Below the pieces are notes generated by a model. The model searched no databases, was not told the origin of the DNA, and saw only the letters and a list, made by a program, of their open reading frames with translations. 48,588 bases of DNA from Paraburkholderia ultramafica. GTDB lineage: Bacteria; Pseudomonadota; Gammaproteobacteria; Burkholderiales; Burkholderiaceae. The stretch is taken from assembly GCF_902859915.1 (NCBI RefSeq), contig NZ_CADIKK010000045.1, positions 1-48,588 on the forward strand, read 5' to 3'. The translations under genes were made by a program, and so were the position numbers. Positions 32,120-40,836 of this stretch are shown here, piece by piece (the first letter of the stretch is position 1; each line of letters starts with the position of its first letter).

Positions 32120-33862
32120 TCAGTCAGCACGCACTTTCACATACCGGCCGGGCGCGGGTTCGATCGGCTTGTGTTTCGAACTGCCCAGCGTCGAGCGGGC
32201 TTTCACTTCGTCGCCTGCGTGCTGCTTGACCCAGACGATCCAGTGATTCCACCAGCTACCCGCCTGTTTCTCGGCGGATGCGTGCCACTCTTCTGCGTTA
32301 CTGCCGGATGCACCGCCGGTCCAGTAACTGCGCTTGTTCTTCGACGCCGGATTGATGACGCCAGCGATATGGCCGCTTGCGCCCAGCACGAACTCGGTTC
32401 TACCGCCCAACAGATGCGTCGAGCGCCACGCGGACTGCCATGGAACGATGTGATCTTCTTCCGTTGCAAGCAGGTAGCTCGGCATATCGATGCGCCCGAG
32501 ATCCACAGCGGTGCCGCACATGGTCAGCTTGCGCGGCACGCAGAGATTGTTCTCGAGATACATGTTGCGCAGATACCAGCTATACATCGGCCCGGGCAGG
32601 TTGGTCGTGTCCGCGTTCCAGTACAGCAGATCGAATGCGGCCGGTGTCTTGCCTTTCAGGTAGTTGTTCACGACGTTCGGCCAGATCAGGTCGTTGGCGC
32701 GCAGCGCCTGAAACACGAACCCGAGTTCACGCCCGGGATAGAGTCCCCCGCGGCCGATCGTCTGCTCGCGCATCGACACCCCCAGCTCGTCGATGAATAC
32801 ACCCAGATCGCCAGGTTCGCTGAAGTCGAGCAACGCCGTCAACAACGTCAGACTGGCCACCGACTCGTCGCCGTTGGCGCGCATCACGGCGAGCGCGGAC
32901 GACAGCATCGTGCCGCCGACACACCAGCCCAGCGCGTTGACCTTGTCGGCGCGGCTGATGGCGCGTGCCACTTCGAGCGCCTTCATGACGCCCTGGTCGA
33001 CGTAAGCATCCCAATCCGTATGCGCCATCGTTTCATCCGGATTGCGCCAGGAGACCAGGAACACCGTGAGCCCCTGTTCACAGGCGAAGCGCACGAACGA
33101 GTTGTCCGGCTGCAGGTCAAGAATGTAGAACTTGTTGATGCACGGCGGGACGATCACTAGCGGACGGTGTGCGACCGTCGGTGTGAGCGGCGCATACTGG
33201 ATCAACTGGAACAGATCGTTTTCGAATACCACCGAGCCCTTGGATACCGCAACCGTACGGCCCACTTCAAACGCGCTTTGATCGGTGATTGAAATGCTGC
33301 CTTGCTTCATATCCTCCAGCAGATGCGTCAGGCCTGCCAGCAGACTGGTACCGTTCGATTCGACGGCCTGCCGGATCACTTCCGGATTGGTAGCGGCGAT
33401 ATTCGAAGGACTTGTCAGGTCGATGAACTGGCGCGTGTAAAAGCGCAGCTTGTGCTTTTCCTTGTCGTTGAGCGTGGCCGCTTCCACCACCTCTTCGAGC
33501 ATCCTGGCGTTGATCAGGTAGTTCTGCTTCAGAAGGCTATGCCAGCCATTGCTGGACCAGTCTTGCGCGTGAAACCGCCGGTCGCCGCGCTCGGGCTCGG
33601 CCACTGACTTCGGGGCCGGCAGCGCGCCGATCGCGCCTGCAAAGGTGCTGCTCCAAAGCTCGGCTTGCTGTTGCCAGTAGTTGACGCTCGCTTGCATGAC
33701 GGCGTTTCCCGCACCGGATGACACGCGCTCAATGACGTTGCCTTCTGCGTCGAGTACCGCATCGCCATGACCACCCGCTACCGGAAACGCTCGCAGGAAA
33801 CTGAATCCGGCCTTGAGCCAGCCGGTCGCGAACTCATCCGGCATGCTAAATAGCATTTTCAT
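32120..33862 (-). CDS. phaC: Class I poly(3-hydroxyalkanoate) synthase
   Basis: 580 residues from the ATG at 33862, which has GGGG upstream; a GTG at 33874 would add four residues. PhaC polymerises (R)-3-hydroxyacyl-CoA into PHA granules. The N-terminal PhaC domain has LLKQNYLINARMLEEVVEAA and the alpha/beta-hydrolase domain holds the lipase-like box GWCVGGTM with catalytic Cys314, as well as NPDETMAHTDWDAYVDQGVM, VNALGW and the C-terminal catalytic region TEEDHIVPWQSAW (Asp) and GASGHIAGVINP (His). Length and motifs fit class I (Cupriavidus type, about 590 residues). It follows phaJ by 14 nt on the same strand. No granule protein (phasin) or phaAB genes are next to it. Confidence 0.95.
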   Translation of the reverse strand: MKMLFSMPDEFATGWLKAGFSFLRAFPVAGGHGDAVLDAEGNVIERVSSGAGNAVMQASVNYWQQQAELWSSTFAGAIGALPAPKSVAEPERGDRRFHAQDWSSNGWHSLLKQNYLINARMLEEVVEAATLNDKEKHKLRFYTRQFIDLTSPSNIAATNPEVIRQAVESNGTSLLAGLTHLLEDMKQGSISITDQSAFEVGRTVAVSKGSVVFENDLFQLIQYAPLTPTVAHRPLVIVPPCINKFYILDLQPDNSFVRFACEQGLTVFLVSWRNPDETMAHTDWDAYVDQGVMKALEVARAISRADKVNALGWCVGGTMLSSALAVMRANGDESVASLTLLTALLDFSEPGDLGVFIDELGVSMREQTIGRGGLYPGRELGFVFQALRANDLIWPNVVNNYLKGKTPAAFDLLYWNADTTNLPGPMYSWYLRNMYLENNLCVPRKLTMCGTAVDLGRIDMPSYLLATEEDHIVPWQSAWRSTHLLGGRTEFVLGASGHIAGVINPASKNKRSYWTGGASGSNAEEWHASAEKQAGSWWNHWIVWVKQHAGDEVKARSTLGSSKHKPIEPAPGRYVKVRAD

Positions 33863-33876
33863 GTTGGACCCCACCG

Positions 33877-34347
33877 TTACCCGTTATTGGCCACGGAGGC
33901 GGCGCCCGCTTTCGCCTCGTCGCCGCGCGAAGTGGGCATGACCACTGCATCGCCGTCGATGACGACTTTGCCGTCGACCGTGCAGATGGTGGACAACACC
34001 ACGCGACGCTTTTCGACGATCAGTTCCTTGACGATCACTTCCGCCTGAACCGTATCGCCCGGACGAACGGGCGCCTTGAAGCGCAGGTTCTGTCCAAGAT
34101 AGATCGTGCCAGGACCAGGCAGCCGGCCCGCGATCGCTGCGGAGATGATGCTCGCGGTCAGCATGCCGTGCGCAATGCGTCCCTTGAAGGGCGTCGTTTG
34201 CGCGAATTTCTCGTTGATATGAACTGCGTTGTTGTCTCCCGACGCCCCCGCGAACAGCAGGATATCCGCTTCCGTGATGGTCTTCGCGAAGCTGGCGCTC
34301 ATGCCAGTCTGCAGGTCTTCAAAGTCGTATCCGTTAAGGTCGTTCAT
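33877..34347 (-). CDS. phaJ: (R)-specific enoyl-CoA hydratase, MaoC-like
   Basis: 156 residues from the ATG at 34347, with GGA upstream; a longer frame to 34536 is Arg-rich and unlike the family. The hydratase-2 motif is present: ITEADILLFAGASGDNNAVH with INEKFA, giving the catalytic Asp and His. GRIAHGMLTASIISAAIAGR also matches PhaJ/MaoC hot-dog proteins. It converts 2-enoyl-CoA from beta-oxidation to (R)-3-hydroxyacyl-CoA for PhaC. The gene precedes phaC by 14 nt, an operon feeding fatty-acid intermediates into PHA. Confidence 0.9.
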   Translation of the reverse strand: MNDLNGYDFEDLQTGMSASFAKTITEADILLFAGASGDNNAVHINEKFAQTTPFKGRIAHGMLTASIISAAIAGRLPGPGTIYLGQNLRFKAPVRPGDTVQAEVIVKELIVEKRRVVLSTICTVDGKVVIDGDAVVMPTSRGDEAKAGAASVANNG

Positions 34348-34747
34348 GGTTTTTCCATATGCAGGGGCTGCGTTAATCCGTTTCGATGATCTCGTGATAC
34401 GCAGAGGGATCTGCATCGGCCAAATGGTTCGATCCGTCTGTCGCGATTGGGCATCGTACTGTGTTGGCCCTTGATTACGGTGTCCAAATCTGCCGTTGCA
34501 GTGACAAAGCGTGCCGTGCCGTTCCGGTTTGCGCACCAGAAGAAAAACGGCGAGCCGCCGCTAGTTGCTGGAACACACAGTAGCCCGATCGTAATCTTCA
34601 GTTCCCCCCGGTGATGGGGGGTTATTGCACATCGCCTTTGCGCGATATTCGGTCCATGGTCGAGCGATCGGCGATGCAGGAATCAGATCAGGCAAGCGGC
34701 GGATTGCGGCGGCCTGACACCCGTTTGTTATCAATTGGAAAGTGAAG
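34348..34747. other. Intergenic, phaJ promoter region
   Basis: About 400 bases between phaJ (leftward) and the small gene at 34748 (rightward). It should hold promoters for both. The one structured element seen is CCCCCC-GGTGAT-GGGGGG followed by TTATT (34604-34625), listed separately. No further gene is visible. Confidence 0.4.
34604..34625 (+). terminator. C6/G6 hairpin followed by TTATT
   Basis: Six C and six G separated by GGTGAT form a stem-loop, followed on the plus strand by TTATT. It resembles a short intrinsic terminator, yet no upstream plus-strand gene ends nearby, so it might terminate a small RNA or a leader transcript (inference). Confidence 0.35.
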
Positions 34748-34948
34748 ATGAGTTACGAATCAGGTATGGAAAAACTGCAAACCTCCGATGCGGCACAGAG
34801 CGACGCTCAGGCGCATGACGTCCATGCGGGCGATGAGCGTTGCGCACGTGGCGTCACGTTGCAGCAGCCTGCACGCTGGGCATGGACTGCCGCAAGCGGA
34901 CACTATGACTGGATGGACTCTCAAGGCCCATTTGTGAGCCTTGACTGA
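34748..34948 (+). CDS. Possible small hypothetical protein
   Basis: 66 residues from the ATG at 34748, with GGAAAG a few nt upstream; a GTG at 34742 is possible. The sequence is polar (Ser/Asp/Gln/His) with a Trp/Tyr-containing C-terminus (ARWAWTAASGHYDWMDSQGP). A 7-bp inverted repeat (TCAAGGC ... GCCTTGA, 34921-34944) overlaps its end and a further hairpin, CTTCCC-AA-GGGAAG (34964-34977), follows the stop, consistent with a transcript ending here. Function unknown; it may not be translated. Confidence 0.4.
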   Translation: MSYESGMEKLQTSDAAQSDAQAHDVHAGDERCARGVTLQQPARWAWTAASGHYDWMDSQGPFVSLD

Positions 34949-35036
34949 CTTACACGGGCGTCGCTTCCCAAGGGAAGGGCGCTCCTCGCCCAATCGCGCC
35001 ACAGACGGCCGCGAGCAATGCAGCCGTACCGCGAGG

Positions 35037-36038
35037 TCATTTCGTGTGACGAACTCGCCATTCGCGCGGTGTCATGTGAAAACGCGACGCAAACCAGGTC
35101 GTGAACGATCCCTGTTGTGAATAGCCCAATAGCGCGGAGACCCGTCCAATCGGGTAGCCTGGGTTGCTCATGTATCGCTCGGCAAGATCCTCACGCACGT
35201 CCTCCACAAGATCGCTGAAGCTGGTGTTCGCCGATTTGAGCTGACGCTGCATGGTGCGCACACTCAACCCCAAATGACGGGCCACTGGCTCGACGGTGGC
35301 CTGCTCGAGCGGTAGCAGCAGGTATATCGCCTTGCGTACCTCGAGTGCAATCGAATCGGTCTTTGCGGCATTGAGCGGATTGACGAGGCTCTCGGCATAA
35401 CGCACCAGTTCTGGGTCGGCACTGGGATTCGGGTAGTCCAGATCCGCCGTGGCGCAAACAACGCCGTTGAAATCGCTGCCGAAGGTGAGCGGACAGCCGA
35501 AAAAGCGTCGATGAAAGGTCAGGTCCTCAGGTGCCTGGTGGGTGAAGTGGACACCCCATGGGTTCCAGTGTTTCCCCAGCAGCGCGCTCGAATGCCGCGT
35601 CAGCACGCCAATCGCAAGTTCGATCGCCTGAGTGGTGGGCGTGCCTGGCTCCGCCACGATTTCTTCCCGAATGGTCACGGTCTTGCCGGCGGTTTCGACG
35701 TAGACAGCCAGCGCTTCGTTGAGCAGATGCCGATATTGCGCGGCTGCAAACAGTACCTCGCGCAACGTGCGCTTGTGGGCGAGCAACACGTTGACCACGC
35801 CAGTACCGAACTGCTGGCGCGTTTCCGCGATCCGCAGCCCCAGAGTCGGACACTTCGCTTTCTCCGCCGTCAATTCCAGCAATTGGCAAGCGGCGGAGAT
35901 CGGAATGCGGTCTTCGGGGTTGGTCAGTGCCGCGGCATCGAGTCCGACTTGCCGGACAAGTTCGAACGGGTTCAGCCCGAGTCGTCTTGTCACGTCAAAG
36001 TAGCCGCTCATGGATGCCGACCTCAGCATTGTTTGCAT
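35037..36038 (-). CDS. AraC-type regulator with arabinose-binding-like domain (OruR group)
   Basis: 333 residues from an ATG at 36038 (alternatives at 36065 and 36029). The N-terminal about 200 residues match the sensory domain of OruR/ArgR-type AraC regulators (GYFDVTRRLGLNPFELVRQV; ISAACQLLELTAEKAKCPTL; GLRIAETRQQFGTG). The C-terminal AraC double helix-turn-helix is clear: VARHLGLSVRTMQRQLKSAN, SFSDLVEDVREDLAERYM, then IGRVSALLGYSQQGSFTTWF. It is divergent from the BKACE operon, with a 333-nt gap carrying repeated TGGC(A/G)CG boxes, and is most likely its activator (inference). Confidence 0.9.
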   Translation of the reverse strand: MQTMLRSASMSGYFDVTRRLGLNPFELVRQVGLDAAALTNPEDRIPISAACQLLELTAEKAKCPTLGLRIAETRQQFGTGVVNVLLAHKRTLREVLFAAAQYRHLLNEALAVYVETAGKTVTIREEIVAEPGTPTTQAIELAIGVLTRHSSALLGKHWNPWGVHFTHQAPEDLTFHRRFFGCPLTFGSDFNGVVCATADLDYPNPSADPELVRYAESLVNPLNAAKTDSIALEVRKAIYLLLPLEQATVEPVARHLGLSVRTMQRQLKSANTSFSDLVEDVREDLAERYMSNPGYPIGRVSALLGYSQQGSFTTWFASRFHMTPREWRVRHTK

Positions 36039-36188
36039 CGGGTATCTCCGGTCGCTCTCACACAATCCGTGCTGAAAATCGCAAGTGATCTCCTACGCCT
36101 GCCTAATCGGATGCAGATCTCGCCAAACCATGTTCGTAGGCACTTCAGGGACGCGTTGCAGAGCCACCTTGACATATCGTTCGCGGGG

Positions 36189-36246
36189 TGGCACGTCGAG
36201 GTCGGTGTTAACACGTACTGGCGCGAAATCATAAAACGGTGGCGCG
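36189..36246 (+). promoter_or_regulatory. Direct repeats TGGCRCG, putative AraC sites
   Basis: TGGCACG at 36189-36195, TGGCGCG at 36219-36225 and TGGCGCG at 36240-36246 lie on one strand with 30- and 21-bp steps, close to whole helical turns. AraC-type regulators often bind direct repeats spaced by about 21 bp. The boxes are 125-185 nt before the BKACE start. Confidence 0.4.
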
Positions 36247-36371
36247 TAAAAAGGAAAGTGTATCGCCTGGCTCCCGTATTGTGTGACTCAAGCGTATTCA
36301 ATTCTTCCCGTGGTCCTGACGCAATTGCGCGTGACCGACGGGAAGGTCATCACTCACATCTGGAGGAAGAG

Positions 36372-37427
36372 ATGCAGTTTCTCGACGATTCGCTACACCC
36401 GGAGAATCAGGACAAAGTCGTTGTCACCGTGGCTCCGTATGGACCGGAATGGATGCCCGAGGATTTCCCCGAGGACATTCCGGTGACGATGGAAGAACAG
36501 ATCCAGAAAGCCGTCGATTGCTACAACGCTGGCGCGACGGTCCTGCATTTGCATGTCCGCGAACTCGACGGCAAGGGCTCGAAGCGCCTGTCGAAATTCA
36601 ATGAACTGATCGCCGGCGTGCGTGCCGCAGTGCCTGACATGATCATTCAAGTGGGCGGCTCGATCTCGTTCGCTCCGGAAGACGACGGGCAGGCTGCCAA
36701 GTGGCTGTCGGACGATACGCGCCACATGCTGGCCGAACTCGATCCGAAGCCGGATCAGGTGACGGTGGCGATCAACACCACGCAGATGAACATCATGGAG
36801 TTGCTCTATCCCGAGTATCTCGAAGGCACTTCCCTCGCGCACCCCGCGTATCAGGCGGCCTATAGCGAGATGACCGTGCCGGCGGGTCCGGCCTGGGTGG
36901 AAGAACACCTGCGCCGCCTGCAGGCCGCGAACGTTCAGCCGCACTTCCAGCTCACGGGCATTCATGCACTGGAGACGCTCGATCGTCTCGTGCGCAAGGG
37001 CGCGTACAAGGGTCCGTTGAACCTGACGTGGATTGGCATCGGCGGTGGCTTCGACGGTCCGAATCCGTTCAACTTCTTCAACTTCGTGCACCGTGCGCCG
37101 GATGGCTGCACGCTGACGGCGGAGTCGCTGCTGAAGAACGTGTTGCCGTTCAACATGATGGCGATGGCGATGGGCCTGCACCCGCGCTGCGGTATCGAAG
37201 ATACGATTATCGATCAGCACGGCAACCGGATGACCTCGGTGCAGCAGATCGAACAATGCGTGCGCGTGGCGCGCGAATTGGGACGCGAAATCGCCAGCGG
37301 CAAGGAAGCGCGCGAGATCTATCGTATCGACGTGCAGTACGACACGATCGACGAGACGCTCGCCGCCAACGGCATGGCGCCGAATCGCACGACGGGTGTC
37401 AGAAACCTGCCGTTGCGCGCGGCGTAA
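36372..37427 (+). CDS. Beta-keto acid cleavage enzyme (BKACE, DUF849 family)
   Basis: 351 residues. The ATG at 36372 follows GGAGGAAGAG; the open frame runs back to 35511 only because the other strand is coding. BKACE proteins are Zn-dependent TIM barrels that transfer acetyl from a beta-keto acid to acetyl-CoA or another CoA donor. Visible motifs: VVTVAPYGPEW, the Zn ligand pair in VLHLHVRELDGKG, IIQVGGSISF, the NLTWIGIGGGFDG loop, and MAMGLHPRCGIEDTII near the C-terminus. The specific keto acid cannot be read. The gene leads the second catabolic operon, opposite an AraC regulator. A very strong hairpin follows its stop. Confidence 0.9.
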   Translation: MQFLDDSLHPENQDKVVVTVAPYGPEWMPEDFPEDIPVTMEEQIQKAVDCYNAGATVLHLHVRELDGKGSKRLSKFNELIAGVRAAVPDMIIQVGGSISFAPEDDGQAAKWLSDDTRHMLAELDPKPDQVTVAINTTQMNIMELLYPEYLEGTSLAHPAYQAAYSEMTVPAGPAWVEEHLRRLQAANVQPHFQLTGIHALETLDRLVRKGAYKGPLNLTWIGIGGGFDGPNPFNFFNFVHRAPDGCTLTAESLLKNVLPFNMMAMAMGLHPRCGIEDTIIDQHGNRMTSVQQIEQCVRVARELGREIASGKEAREIYRIDVQYDTIDETLAANGMAPNRTTGVRNLPLRAA

Positions 37428-37433
37428 AGCACT

Positions 37434-37478
37434 GGCGCTCGACATCGGGGTGGCTTGCCACACGCGATGTCGAGCGCC
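37434..37478 (+). terminator. Strong hairpin after the BKACE gene
   Basis: GGCGCTCGACATCG (37434-37447) pairs perfectly with CGATGTCGAGCGCC (37465-37478), and inside GTGGC-TT-GCCAC forms a further 5-bp stem. There are 19 pairs in total with only a small internal loop. No T-tract follows, so it might be a Rho-blocking 3'-end, an mRNA processing or stabiliser element. It separates BKACE from the MFS gene. Confidence 0.6.
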
Positions 37479-37580
37479 GGAACCGGTTACCTCGGTGTAA
37501 GGTAATAGACGAAAATTGACGGCCGCATCGCCCCTCTCGGCAAAGCGGACCGCATGGCGCGAGACGCCAAGGAGATGATC

Positions 37581-38900
37581 ATGCTTATGCAGCATGCCGA
37601 GCCCACCACGGGCGATACGTCGGTAGCGCAATCGGATGTGCGCCCGTACGCCTGGGTGGTTTTTGCCCTGACCGTCGGGCTGCTGCTTTCCGACTATATG
37701 TCACGGCAGGTTCTGAATGCCGTATTTCCGTATATCAAGGCCACGTGGGAACTCTCCGACACGCGGCTGGGTTCGCTCAGCAGCGTCGTTGCGCTGATGG
37801 TCGGCGTGCTCACCTTTCCGCTGTCCGTACTCGCGGACCGTTGGGGCCGGGTCAAGAGCATCACGCTGATGGCGGCAATGTGGAGTATCGCGACGCTCGG
37901 CTGTGCGATCTCCACCAACTATGGCGAGATGCTGCTCGCGCGCGCTTTCGTCGGGATTGGCGAGGCGGCTTACGGCAGCGTCGGCATTGCGGTGGTGCTG
38001 AGCATCTTCCCGGCACGGCTGCGCTCGACGCTCACGGGCGCCTTCATGGCGGGCGGGGCATTCGGCTCCGTGCTCGGCATGGCGCTCGGCGGCGCCGTCG
38101 CGACCAGCCTCGGCTGGCGCTGGTCGTTTGCCGCGATGGCCGGTCTGGGATTCGTGCTGGTGATCGTCTACCGCTTCGTCGTGACTGAAGAACGGCTCGC
38201 TCCGCTGCAACCCGCGGGCGTCGGACGCGCGAACAACCTTGGCGTGCGGATGAGCTTCCGCGCGCTGATGAAGGGACTGTTTTCCACCAAGTCCGTCGTG
38301 TGCGCCTATGTGGGCAGCGGGATCCATCTGCTCGTCCCGGCGGCCGTGTGGGCGTGGATGCCGAGTTTCCTGAACCGTTACTACGGCATGGCGCCTGGCA
38401 AGGCGGCCATGAGCGCGGCCTTGTTCGTGCTGTTGACGGGCGTTGGCATGGTCGTCTGCGGCAACCTTGCCGATCGTCTCAACCGGACGGTGCCGCAACG
38501 CAAGTGGCTCACGGCGATCGCTTTCTGTCTGGCGTGCTTCGTATTGCTTGGGCTTGCGTTCCAACTGCCGGCGGGCCCGCTGCAACTCGCGCTGATCGGT
38601 GCCGGCATGTTCTTCAGCGCTGGCGCCACGGGCCCCTCGGGGGCAATGGTGGCCAACCTCACGCCGCCGTCGATCCATGCGTCGGCATTCGCGACGCTGA
38701 CGTTGGCGAACAACCTGCTGGGTCTCGCACCCGCCGCGATTCTGACGGGAATCATCGCTGACCGCATCGGCCTGCTTGGCGCGCTGCAAGTCGTGCCGCT
38801 GGCACCGCTGGTCGCAGCGATCGCGTTTTTCATCGGCTGGCGCAACTACACCCGCGACCTGGAACGCGTCAACGCATTGCGGGAACAGGCCGCACCGTAA
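37581..38900 (+). CDS. MFS transporter
   Basis: 439 residues from the ATG at 37581, 6 nt after AAGGAG (37569-37574); two earlier in-frame ATGs are less well placed. Twelve predicted helices, starting with YAWVVFALTVGLLLSDYMSR. The MFS signature after TM2 is LADRWGRVKSITLMAAMW, and TM4-5 has ARAFVGIGEAAYGSVGIAVV. It resembles uptake carriers of the anion:cation symporter/AAHS type. It probably imports the substrate for the operon (inference). Confidence 0.88.
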   Translation: MLMQHAEPTTGDTSVAQSDVRPYAWVVFALTVGLLLSDYMSRQVLNAVFPYIKATWELSDTRLGSLSSVVALMVGVLTFPLSVLADRWGRVKSITLMAAMWSIATLGCAISTNYGEMLLARAFVGIGEAAYGSVGIAVVLSIFPARLRSTLTGAFMAGGAFGSVLGMALGGAVATSLGWRWSFAAMAGLGFVLVIVYRFVVTEERLAPLQPAGVGRANNLGVRMSFRALMKGLFSTKSVVCAYVGSGIHLLVPAAVWAWMPSFLNRYYGMAPGKAAMSAALFVLLTGVGMVVCGNLADRLNRTVPQRKWLTAIAFCLACFVLLGLAFQLPAGPLQLALIGAGMFFSAGATGPSGAMVANLTPPSIHASAFATLTLANNLLGLAPAAILTGIIADRIGLLGALQVVPLAPLVAAIAFFIGWRNYTRDLERVNALREQAAP

Positions 38901-38987
38901 CAAGGCCAGGCGTCGGCCTGCGGGATCTACCTTTCCCGACGCCGACGAGCCTTTTAGTCATTGAGTAATCGAACTGGAGAATGAACC

Positions 38988-39968
38988 ATGGCGAAAGCTG
39001 TCCGCTTCCATGAAACCGGCGGTCCGGAGGTCTTGCGTTATGAGAACGTCGAAGTCGGCGAGCCCGGTCCTGGACAGGTCCGCTTGCGCCACGAGGCGGT
39101 CGGCCTGAACTTCGCGGACACCTACTTCCGCAGCGGTCTGTATCCGGTGCCGCTGCCTGCCGGCATGGGCGTCGAAGCCGCGGGCGTGGTTGACGCCATC
39201 GGCCCCGACGTGACCAACGTTGCCGTCGGCGACCGCGTCACGTACACCGGCTTTGTGAACACGCTCGGCGCCTATAGCACCGAGCGCCTGATCCCGGCTG
39301 CGCCGCTCATCAAGTTGCCGGACGGCATCTCGTGCGAGACGGCCGCGGGCATGACGATGCGCGGCCTGACCTCGGCCTATCTGATGCGCCGCGTGTACGA
39401 CTTCAAGGCAGGCGACACGATCCTGCTACATGCGGCCGCCGGCGGTGTCGGATTGATTGTGTCGCAATGGGCGAAGCTGCTCGGTCTGACCGTCATCGGC
39501 ACCGTCTCGAACGAGGCGAAGGGCGAGGTGGCGCGGGCGCACGGCTGCGATCACGTTGTCTACTACGGGCGTGAGGATGTCGCCAAACGCGTTCGCGAAC
39601 TGACCAATGGCGTCGGCGTGAACGTGGTGCTCGACAGTGTCGGCAAGGATACCTTCGAGGCGTCGCTCGACTCCGTGAAGCGCCGCGGCCTCGTCGTCTG
39701 TGTCGGCACGGCGTCCGGCCCGATCCCGCCATTCAATCCGCAACTGCTGGCCATGAAGGGCTCGGTGTACCTGACGCGTCCGGCGCTGGCCGACTACATT
39801 GCGGACCCGGCGGAGAAGGCCGAGCTGGGCAGTGAAATTTTCGGCCACGTCGCAGCGGGCCGTATCCGTATCGAGATCAACCAGCGCTATGCGCTCGAGG
39901 ATGCGGCACAAGCGCATCGCGATCTCGAAGCCCGCAAGACGACGGGCTCGTCTGTCTTCGTCATCTGA
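38988..39968 (+). CDS. NADPH:quinone reductase (zeta-crystallin type, MDR family)
   Basis: 326 residues with GGAGAATG before the ATG. The N-terminal GroES-like part (KAVRFHETGGPEVLRYENVE) and the Rossmann part with AAAGGVGLIVSQWAKLLGLT are typical of QorA. There is no Cys/His zinc site in the N-terminal half, so it belongs to the zinc-free quinone oxidoreductases. NADPH binding is expected. It may reduce an enone or quinone-like intermediate of this pathway, or just serve detoxification (inference). It lies 87 nt after the MFS gene and 10 nt before the dioxygenase. Confidence 0.9.
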   Translation: MAKAVRFHETGGPEVLRYENVEVGEPGPGQVRLRHEAVGLNFADTYFRSGLYPVPLPAGMGVEAAGVVDAIGPDVTNVAVGDRVTYTGFVNTLGAYSTERLIPAAPLIKLPDGISCETAAGMTMRGLTSAYLMRRVYDFKAGDTILLHAAAGGVGLIVSQWAKLLGLTVIGTVSNEAKGEVARAHGCDHVVYYGREDVAKRVRELTNGVGVNVVLDSVGKDTFEASLDSVKRRGLVVCVGTASGPIPPFNPQLLAMKGSVYLTRPALADYIADPAEKAELGSEIFGHVAAGRIRIEINQRYALEDAAQAHRDLEARKTTGSSVFVI

Positions 39969-39978
39969 GAGGCATGCC

Positions 39979-40827
39979 ATGCGTATTGAACAACTTACCT
40001 ACGCGATCGGTGCTGAAATCACCGGCGTCAATCTCGCGGACGCGATCGAGGACGACGGCCTGTTCGCCGAAATCCGCTCCGCGCTGCTCAAGCACCGTGT
40101 GCTGTTCCTGCGCGATCAGGACATTTCGCGATCCGAGCACGTAGCCTTTGCGCAACGCTTTGGCGAACTCGAGGATCACCCGGTCGCCGGCAGCGATCCG
40201 GAGTATCCGGGTCTCGTGCGAATCTACAAGACGCCCGACCAGCCGAACGACCGCTACGAAAACGCGTGGCACGCGGATGCCACGTGGCGCGAAGCGCCGC
40301 AATTCGGCGCCGTGCTGCGATGTGTCCAATGCCCGCCGGTCGGCGGCGACACGATGTGGGCCAACATGGTTCTCGCGTACGAGAAGCTGCCCGAGCACGT
40401 GAAGAGTCAGATTGCGGACCTGCGCGCGCGCCACAGCATCGAGGCCAGCTTCGGCGCGGCGATGCCGATCGAGAAGCGGCACGCACTCAGGGCGCAGTTT
40501 CCCGACGCGGAGCATCCCGTCGTGCGCACACACCCCGACACGGACGAGAAGGTGCTGTTCGTCAATGCGTTCACCACGCACTTCACGAATTACCACACCC
40601 CGGCGCGGGTGCGCTTCGGCCAGGACGCCAACCCCGGCGCGTCGGACCTGCTGCGCTATCTCGTCAGTCAGGCGTACATCCCGGAGTACCAGGTGCGCTG
40701 GCGCTGGGCGCCGAACAGCATTGCTATCTGGGATAACCGCAGCACGCAGCATTACGCCGTGATGGACTATCCGCCTTGCCATCGCAAGATGGAGCGCGCG
40801 GGCATTATCGGCGACAAGCCGTACTGA
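39979..40827 (+). CDS. TauD/TfdA-family Fe(II)/2-oxoglutarate dioxygenase
   Basis: 282 residues from the ATG at 39979, with GAGAGG upstream. Iron ligands: His98 and Asp100 in NAWHADATW and a distal His in RSTQHYAVMDYPP; Arg in CHRKMERAGI is the likely 2-oxoglutarate anchor. PPVGGDTMWANMVLAYEKLP is a typical TauD stretch. Relatives hydroxylate alpha to sulfonates or phenoxy groups, or act on gamma-butyrobetaine-like compounds; the substrate here is unknown. In this operon it could begin oxidation of an acidic substrate that later enters the CoA steps. Confidence 0.93.
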   Translation: MRIEQLTYAIGAEITGVNLADAIEDDGLFAEIRSALLKHRVLFLRDQDISRSEHVAFAQRFGELEDHPVAGSDPEYPGLVRIYKTPDQPNDRYENAWHADATWREAPQFGAVLRCVQCPPVGGDTMWANMVLAYEKLPEHVKSQIADLRARHSIEASFGAAMPIEKRHALRAQFPDAEHPVVRTHPDTDEKVLFVNAFTTHFTNYHTPARVRFGQDANPGASDLLRYLVSQAYIPEYQVRWRWAPNSIAIWDNRSTQHYAVMDYPPCHRKMERAGIIGDKPY

Positions 40828-40836
40828 TCTGACTGG

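Noticed and set aside
36189..36205. Sigma-54 promoter in the BKACE upstream region
   Set aside because: TGGCACG resembles the -24 element, but no GC-containing -12 element follows at the right distance.
35511..36371. Long N-terminal extension of the BKACE frame (287 codons)
   Set aside because: The frame is open only because the AraC gene codes on the other strand; a strong GGAGG sits just before the ATG at 36372 and BKACE proteins start there.
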